In this document: in pieces, positions 56,955 through 64,000 of the stretch
Layout of the letters: every line of letters begins with the position of its first letter
Numbering within the stretch: the first letter of the stretch is position 1
The notes under the pieces: model-generated
What the model was told of the DNA's origin: nothing
Database searches by the model: none
What the model saw: only the letters and a program-made list of their open reading frames with translations
Assembly (NCBI GenBank): GCA_017607445.1
Contig: JAEVHH010000004.1
Span: forward strand, 5,332,001 to 5,396,000
Length of the DNA stretch: 64,000 nt
Reading direction: 5' to 3'
Origin: Histoplasma ohiense
Taxonomy: Eukaryota; Ascomycota; Eurotiomycetes; Onygenales; Ajellomycetaceae
Position numbers and translations under genes: made by a program

Positions 56955-59901
56955 CGTGAAAACGCAATTTGCGGCTATAGGATGGATTTGAGAGGGGTGG
57001 AGGGGCCAGTTTGTCCAATTTCTGGTCCGGACCGTAGATAGTTGTAAAGCAGTAAGGTAGTAAGATAGGAATAGATAATGCGAAGAGGCGACCTGGAGCC
57101 TAGTTTAAATCAAGAAAGATCCAGGATCGATATGTTGGCGTCTCAAATGCTTTGTTGTTTCAGATGCCCAAGGTGGGAGCCAGGGGAGGGGGTTGATGTG
57201 ATAAGAATACAATGAAATATGAACGATGAGAGAGTTACGAAAGTAAAAAGGGCGGTTTAGCGACACAGAGATAATGTGAGAGAAACACGGAGAGAGAGAG
57301 ACAAGGACAACAAAAACAGTTAGACATTCAGCAATGAGTCGCAGTTCTGAGACAGCGAGTATCACTGTGCCTGGAGAAAAGACGGAACGTTTGTTTGTTG
57401 GCAAGTAAATGATGAAGGAGTCTGGAATACCTAGGTACAGTACCTAGGTATGTCCGGGAAAAGTCAGGTGATTATTGTAACAACCTTCCCTCACACTCCA
57501 TTCATGGTGATTCTAAGTTTATATGTATATAAATATTTAGATCTCTTGAATGAGGGGTTGACGCTCGTGAATATTAATAGTTAGCGCCCGTTGGGTAACT
57601 AGTGGTTGTCAAGCAAAATGCGCTCTGAGCATCGATATTATTCTTGTTGTTATTTTCGTCGCAGACACCAGCATTCACCACGCGATATTTGGCTGCCAGC
57701 ATCTCGAGCCTGTACCCGGCGGCGTTTCACCTGGGAGTAGCATCAGCTACTCCCTAATCATCGCTGCTCCGTGCCCTCTGCTACAGTTGCTGCTGGCCCT
57801 TGTCCCTCCCCTGGCTTCCTCCACCCGATTTCAAAGACCACACAGACTTCCTATCAACAAGGTTCACTGCTGGCAAACAAATCGTCAACAGCAATTCATA
57901 GTAGCCAACAACTGACCTCAGCTCGATCTAACTTACCGCCCACCTATATATTTGCAGCAAACGTTTTCTTCCCCCAAAGCCCCGGGCAAGGCGCCCGTAA
58001 ACCTTGTAGCGGAACCTTAGGCTCTGGCTGGTTCCCCTTTCTTTCTCACTCTCGGCCCCAGGATTCAAGATTTATGAAGAACGGGTCTGGCCTTCTAACT
58101 CTGCCCAATGACAATCAAGAAATGCAGAACCCTACGCGTCCATTGCACTAATATTACAATGGGCGTTGGGGCGAAACCCTAGTTGTTCTTAGGTGTTGAG
58201 TGTTGGCGTCCTGGATTGAGAATGGTTGGTTGAGAGTGATCGACGGGCTGCGGCACAACCCACGCATCGACCGACTGGCGGCCGCCAATAAGGGGGAGAT
58301 CTCCATATCAGTTTGGGTACAGGCGCGTGTCTGGGGAAGACCCATGATCCAATCCAACAGGCGCCAGGACGATTTAAAACCTATTGTTGACATCAATCTC
58401 CATGAAAAATTAGAACTTAGGCCCTAAGAGTTGCCCCGCACGTAAGATGTATTAAATTTATTTATTTGTTTTGTATTTTTAATTATCAGAATAATCTCAT
58501 GAGAATCACCGGACACAGCAGCTCTGGGGTTATCAAAAGCACCAAGTGTGGCCTGCCGGGTGGGTAATCTTGCAGATAATCCAAAGATGGGTTCTTCTGA
58601 GGATTCTATTATCCGTTGGATGAACTCCAAGGCGGTTACGCCAATTTCCCCGCTGGTAATTAATTAGTTTTCCTTTACTAGCTACTACTTGGAACTTTAG
58701 GAGGATTTGCAAAAGGCATTGTGTTTGGTGGCGTAAACTGTCTAAATCTGGCAGCACAGGGCCGAACAGAGTCATCATGGATTACAAGTATGTAAAAAAT
58801 TCCATCTGTTAGTTAATTCTACCTGTTGACAGGGAGCGGAAGGAGAGCGGAAGGGGAATAAAATAGCACCATAGAGTTGCAGTGCAGTGCTGGGGGATTA
58901 CCTACACAGATACTCAGACTAAATAGAACGAAGTGGAAAAATATGAGAAGATGACGGATATATTATGGAGAATTTCCTGCGCTCCTTTTAGAAAAAAAAA
59001 ATCTATTTATATTCTCTGCCAACCATAAATAAACCATCAGATAGTAGATTAGGTCAAGGTCATACGTTTGCACTAAAGCATGCAGTGCAAAATCCAAAAT
59101 CATATCTGATAAGATCCCGTGCTATGTATATGAAGTGAACATATATCAACATCGGATACTGGAACTTATAGACAAACTGCGCATTGTTCCGCGAGTAGAT
59201 ATGGTTAATTAATTATTTTCCTTCTCTCCTTCACGCACTCTATTGAAATTGTACAATCTCATGTATCGGCGATTCGGAAAATATCCTTATTAGCGCTTAC
59301 CTTTCCGTCCTTCAGGTGTCTCTCCAACCGTCCCAGACCACCAGACAGAAACTCGTACGGATGTCCATAGAGCTCCCTCAGCATTCAACACCCTTATGAA
59401 ATAGCAGCACATCACAAAAACCAGGCTTTCATTTTTCTCGAACCTAGCCATGCCGTACGCTGACCCGCCAGAGCTAAGTGGACCCCTTGCAGGAGACAGA
59501 TTCAGATCAATGTTGGCCAAGGCAAAATTTATCAGTCCACTGAACACCAATTCTTTTCCTCAGCACTTCTGCGCTGTTCTCAATGACAATGCAATCCAAT
59601 GTCTGTTGTGACGGGGTGTCCCGCCCGCCGCAGGCTGCTTGTGATTCCTTGAATGGTCGTCTCCAGCGCGCTGCGGTCGTCGATGATGGAATCGCCTTTG
59701 CGCTGGTGGACAAGAGATTCCATGTAATGGGAGAGCCCTTGCCGGTAATTGCGATGATGGGGGGGCGGATGCTACTATTGCATGCCAGGTTGATAGCGAA
59801 GGATCCCACGGCTCGCGCTGCAGATGCTTGATGGGATTGGCTTGCGGGAGGTCCCAGGGGAATGGAAAATGATGGTGTGTGCGCAGAGGTATGGAAGTGG
59901 T
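56955..59901. other. 3-kb intergenic region, no gene seen
   Basis: 5' flank of the BAR gene, then DNA with GC-rich open stretches (57650-58430, 59500-59900) in several frames and both strands, none with a recognisable domain. A GGTACAGTACC-like palindrome lies near 57433-57446 (ACCTAGGTACAGTACCTAGGT). Confidence 0.45.
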
Positions 59902-60782
59902 TCATGCAGTGAAGGAGGATCGTTGCGGCTTCTGTGAGTCGAGTTGTGTGATGGAGCTAATACCAGCGTCATTACTTCCATTAATGGGAACAGAGGCATG
60001 ACAATTGGATATATGGGGATGATGTCTTCTCCCTTTCAACTCCAAATGAGGCATGCTGGAATGTTGTATGGTACCAACTGCTTCAATTGCATATTCGGGC
60101 ATCAGAGCCACCTGGCATGCACGTTGTATTGTGTGTAAAGCCGCAACATTGCCACCCGGGGAAGAAAGTGTAGGTCAAGTTGCCTTCTTTTTCTTTTTCT
60201 TTTTTTTTTTTTTTACGTGCTTTCATGCTGGCCCAATTTGATAACTTGAATGTCACTACAATTGTGTCAATGTTCTTGTCAATCCCAACAATATCATCCC
60301 TTTGGTTGATGCCTCTATTCGCTCTCTGAATCATCTCAGACATGCCATACTCCCCGGACATCGCATCTCCCAGTCCTTCAAATTTGAACCGGATACGGCG
60401 ACCTTGATAAGGGCCTGGTTGTTGTTTGGTTTGGAATGAGGCTGCCCATGATTTTGACAGTTGGTCCCGCATGGCTGATTGCCACCTAGCGGGCTAATAT
60501 GCTTATAAAAACCATATATATATATAAAATGACAGATGTCGATTGAGTTCCATGAAAAGGCTCGCGGACGTCATTGTGTTGCTGCCATGAGTGATAGAGG
60601 CAGGTAAGAGATCTATGTTGTAGAAAATGAAAGCAAGCCTGAAAGTTATGGCAATGGTTTAGACCCATTTAGACCCATGAGAAGGAGCATATGGGATACC
60701 ACCATGAACTTCTCTGTGAGTTGATCTTGTCGATGATGCCATTGAGCCCGATCGTATTTTCACCGGATTCCAGGAGTTCCAT
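59902..60782 (-). CDS. Tentative small gene of unknown function
   Basis: A three-exon model fits in phase: 60782..60700, 60485..60217 and 60080..59902, 176 residues. Exon 1 encodes MELLESGENTIGLNGIIDKI. Exon 2 encodes QSAMRDQLSKSWAASFQTKQ, GRRIRFKFEGLGDAMSGEYG, MSEMIQRANRGINQRDDIVG and IDTIVVTFKLSNW, which look like a genuine folded protein. Exon 3 is low complexity and ends in SQKPQRSSFTA. Splice sites used are GTATCC...GCTAG and GTAAAA...TGAAG. The exon 3 acceptor is weak, so the C-terminus is doubtful. I do not recognise the family. The downstream GC-rich frame at 59507-59905 is not included. Confidence 0.35.
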
Positions 60783-63240
60783 TTCAAGGGCCGATGTGGA
60801 AAGTTGAGAAGGAATTCACGGAAGTGTGTCAATCAGAGCTGTAAATACATCCATGGCTCATTATTATTCTATGGATAGGAAGAAGAAAACAAAGTCCTGA
60901 GGCACTTCAAGTGCATATATCTTAACTTAGTTCAGAGTTCCTTGGATAGAATGAATGAATTTCCTCTGAATACTTCACTCACTTGCCGTTTTGCAGAAAC
61001 AATTGAGTTTGATGTTGCCAAAGTTTGGAGGTGTTTGGCTGAGATGTTTGGCCGAGATGTTTTTGGTTCCCGGAGATGCAACATTGGCTTTGTTCTTGCT
61101 TTTATTCTATCATTTTTTATTAGTTATTCACTTTTTCGGAGTTGAGGCTATGGTTATTTTATTTTTTTATTTATTTTAATTTTTTTTGGTTGGGCAAAAG
61201 AGCAAAAAAATATATAATAAAATACTAGCGGTGTAATTCCACGCACAACAACCGGCTTCCTTATCAAGAGTTTGTTCTATATCTACATCGATTTATATCA
61301 CATTATATTATATTTTACTTATTTTCATATCTCAGGCTCTCACTCTCTAACTAACCTTAATCTTCATGTTAGCTTGGGGGAGAAAAGTTTAATTATAGTT
61401 CTAAGAGACGCGCGGAACTACCACATCCAGTGTTTGCCGGAGCTCTCCAGGGAGAAAATGTGCAGTCCAAGCGTGTGTCTACCAGATTCATGCAAATTCG
61501 GTTGTCCAGAGGGTCTGTGTGCTCTCACAAGTCATGACAGAGGAAGCCAACAGTAATTCCGCTGCGAGAATGCGATTCGCCGCTCCATCGTCCAGGCATG
61601 AGAGCTTGAGCGGTTGGGTTGAATTCCATCAACCTTCATGATCATCACAGCAAGGTCCTCCGTACGCTGGAAGAAACGGCTTTGATTGGGATAGGCCTTG
61701 GCACGAATTCCCCATATTTCGGCCAATGGTTCAACACGAGATTCCCTGCAACCAGACGCAGAGCAGAGTGGTGTGCACATCCGGCAGAGTTGCTCATGCG
61801 CCACAGTTGTGAAGCACTGAGCCCTTGCTTGTTCGAAAGAAGAAGAAGAAGAAGAAGAAGAAGAAGAAGAAGAAGAAGCAGCGGCAGTCAGCCTCTCGTA
61901 AGGAAATGGCGTGCCCTAGTACAAAAGCGCTCTAGTTCTACAGCCTCTCGGAAGTTGAAGCGAGGCGCCATATGGGAATGTTATTCCAGACCAACCACGC
62001 TTCTCGAGTGACTGGGGCGGATGTAACTTCAGAGCTGCTCACCCCGATGCTACAAGATAGTGTCTGTGTCGGAGATAATCATAGGTCGATTGTTTGAGCC
62101 TCGCATGGTATGGGGCTGCTATTGGCTCCCCGACCTCGTGCATAGACAAAAATAAAAAAAATTGAACGATGAAAATAAAAACAACTTCGGGCTCTGTGAG
62201 TGTGTATACGAGTCATGGCTGGCCTAACAACCAGCGACTCCTCCGACGACGCTTTGGAGATGGCGCCTTTGACGCTGGAGTGAGACCGAAGCAACAACGA
62301 TCGCAAACGCTGTTGGCGAGAGGGCCTGGTGGTGGGATTTTCTGGCTGCGGCTGCTCCACTTTACTGCCGTCCTTTCCCCGCTCCGCTCTCTGTTAGTTG
62401 GGCGAGGAGAAATCTCAAAGGACTCCAGTCTGGACGCCATTTTAGCTTAGTCTGAACTCTCGAGGAATGCTGTACATCGGAGTAGTTCATTGTGCCAACT
62501 TGTGGGATTGGTGGCGCTTAAAGCATCTAACTTTTGTACGGCGTATGTTTACCGCGAACAAACCCTCATGAACCGTATCTAGGGGACCAAGGAGCTGCTG
62601 GAATAGGACAATGGATGCCGCATAATCCAGTTGAAGGTTCATTATCTGGATCTGATATGTTTGGCTTTGATTCTCGCTCCTTGAGCCCCGGAAGCTTGTT
62701 CAGTCAATCCCTCGGTATGAAGCTGCCACAAATATTACCATACAGAACATGGCGGGAGTTTTCATTGGCAAAGTTAATGCAAGGCCCGGCGAAACGCTAA
62801 GGATGGTTGTGCGCTCTCACATGTCCTGGGGACAGCATAAGGGCCACTCGCGGCTGGGGTCATGAATGGCCGTCCCGATCTCCGCGACGTTAGCAGTCGA
62901 AAGCCTGCCGCACTAAGGTTTATGCAGTAAGTGGACGGGATGATCAAGCTGATTCCCGGCCTGGACTCAGCGGCTAAAGCAAGATTGGCCAATTCGGTGC
63001 TTTTCCTCAAAGAAAGGCCTGTCAAGGAAGTCGGGCGAGGAGGCCCGGCTCTCCCGCATGTTCTGGTGCCCATATATACGATGGTTCCCAAGTTTGTGCA
63101 AGCCTACAAAACAATATCTCTTCACAATTAACTGGTACACAGAATCTCACGAAATATTTTATTTGATTACTTTTTTTTCCCCTACACTTGGCAATTTGTT
63201 TTTGCTTATTGCTTCCTGGTTTTTCGAGAAGCGGGCAAAA
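60783..63240. other. Gene-poor intergenic region
   Basis: Contains the (GAA)n tract at 61838-61878 and several 60-130 codon frames without recognisable domains. The plus-strand frame at 62534-62800 has some protein character but no clear start or family. Confidence 0.4.
61838..61878. repeat. (GAA)n microsatellite
   Basis: About thirteen GAA/AAG triplets. Confidence 0.92.
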
Positions 63241-64000
63241 ATGGCACTCCAAACTGAGACAATCGTGCAGCCCTCTGCACCAAATCCTGGGGTCATCGAT
63301 ATTGATGTAGGACTCCCTATCGAAGTTCCTGAATTCTCTCTCTCGCTCTCTCTCGCTCTCTCTCTCTCTCTTGTTTTATTTATTTCATCTTATCTTTAGA
63401 CTTTTATAGAACTGATAACAGAAGCAGACAGACTTCGCAGACACGGATGGCGACTCAGTCAACAGCATTGGCGGCGGATCGTCGTTTGGAACCTCGCTCT
63501 CCTCCTCAATCCTAGAATATAGATACGGTGGGCGCCCATCCCAAAAAGACTAGTAACAACTGTGCTTATCGCCGGATCGACTGTCCGTGCTAATGCCTTT
63601 TCTATCTCGGGAAAGAAAATGGAAGAAGATATCATGGATACAGGAACGGTTCTTACATGTTACCAAATGACGAGGCGGAACAGGAACGACTCGAGTTACA
63701 TCACCACATTTTCCGCCTCGTACTAGGTGGTCGCCTCTTCCGAGCACCCATTACCGCCAAGCCGAAGAGAGTGCTGGATTTTGGGACGGCAACGGGTGCA
63801 TGGGCCATGGACTTTGCTGACGAGTTCCAATCCGCCACCGTCATCGGCAATGATCTGAGCCCCATTCAACCATCTTGGGTGCCTCCCAATTGCAAGTTTT
63901 ATGTCGATGATGTTGAAAGCGAATGGGTGTATACACCAAACGAGGCATTTGATTTTATCCACGCGCGGGGGATGGGCGGGAGCATAAAGGACTGGAACAC
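63241..64000 (+). CDS. LaeA-like S-adenosylmethionine methyltransferase, 5' part
   Basis: Exons 63241..63306, 63428..63527 and 63616..64000 (continues off the window). The N-terminus is disordered and acidic (VIDID, then TDFADTDGDSVNSIGGG and TSLSSSILEYRYENGRRYHG), typical of the fungal LaeA/TAM-type methyltransferases. The conserved entry block follows (YMLPNDEAEQERLELHHHIF). SAM-binding motif I appears as RVLDFGTATGAWAMDFADEF (about 107-126), where most relatives have GTGTGIW. Then come VIGNDLSPIQPSWVPPNCKF and FDFIHARGMGGSIKDW. The first donor is uncertain: GAT|GTAGGA at 63307 or GAA|GTTCCT at 63325, both phase 0; the first is nearer consensus. Intron 2 has a GCTAAT branch site. LaeA itself regulates secondary metabolism and development, but this large family also contains biosynthetic-cluster methyltransferases, so function cannot be assigned. 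Confidence 0.87.
63335..63370. repeat. (CT)n microsatellite within an intron
   Basis: CT dinucleotide run with regular CG interruptions, inside intron 1 of the methyltransferase gene. Confidence 0.9.

Noticed and set aside
61532..61804. 90-codon minus frame
   Set aside because: Starts at GTG with no ATG at the front and has no recognised motif.
62534..63131. Plus-strand frames upstream of the methyltransferase
   Set aside because: Some protein-like stretches, but stops in all frames and no family; treated as intergenic.

Overview
The window is nuclear DNA of a filamentous ascomycete, most likely a eurotiomycete close to Onygenales/Aspergillus. Evidence: genes carry short GT-AG introns (mostly 50-150 bp) with CTAAC/CTGAC-type branch points. 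The proteins resemble fungal Adh1, Nhx1, Ste12/SteA, His6, Elp3, Lsc1 and Snf2/Sth1. Two degenerate genes (15-16 kb) belong to lineage-expanded families I associate with Aspergillus and Onygenales. Genus is not settled by what I can see. Exon models below were joined by hand; for the named genes every join was checked for splice-site dinucleotides and codon phase.

Layout. 1-1.7 kb: end of an unidentified membrane protein gene (minus, runs off the left edge) and a small unresolved minus-strand gene. 4.3-5.6 kb: zinc alcohol dehydrogenase (plus). 6.7-9.5 kb: Nhx1-type Na+/H+ exchanger (minus). 10.6-13.1 kb: alpha-glucoside/sucrose-type transporter (minus) with a 40-nt microexon. 14.2-19.2 kb: a decayed, repeat-rich stretch holding a DUF7924-like gene with an in-frame TGA, a broken GRF-like zinc-ribbon gene, an unidentified relic and a diverged minisatellite. 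20.1-22.7 kb: Ste12/SteA transcription factor (minus). 22.7-34.8 kb: a 12-kb gene-free stretch full of simple repeats. 34.8-36.3 kb: signal-peptide, single-pass membrane protein (minus). 38.8-41.2 kb: Faf1-like ribosome biogenesis factor and His6, divergent over 210 bp. 41.8-42.4 kb: tiny four-exon V-ATPase subunit f gene. 43.4-46.9 kb: Elp3 and succinyl-CoA ligase alpha, divergent over 311 bp. 48.7-53.5 kb: Snf2/Sth1 chromatin remodeller (minus). 55.3-57.0 kb: BAR-domain protein with a polyproline tail (minus). 57-63.2 kb: gene-poor, with one tentative small gene. 63.2 kb to the right edge: 5' part of a LaeA-like methyltransferase (plus).

The identified genes are mostly housekeeping: fermentation/TCA cycle, ion homeostasis at vacuole or endosome (Nhx1 and V-ATPase f act on the same membranes), histidine synthesis, tRNA modification, ribosome assembly and chromatin remodelling. 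They are interrupted by accessory, decaying DNA. I found no convincing new multi-gene system. The best leads are the DUF7924-like/zinc-ribbon relic pair, with a nuclease-like motif in the former, and a compact CACGTG plus twin TGAGTCA element upstream of the remodeller gene.
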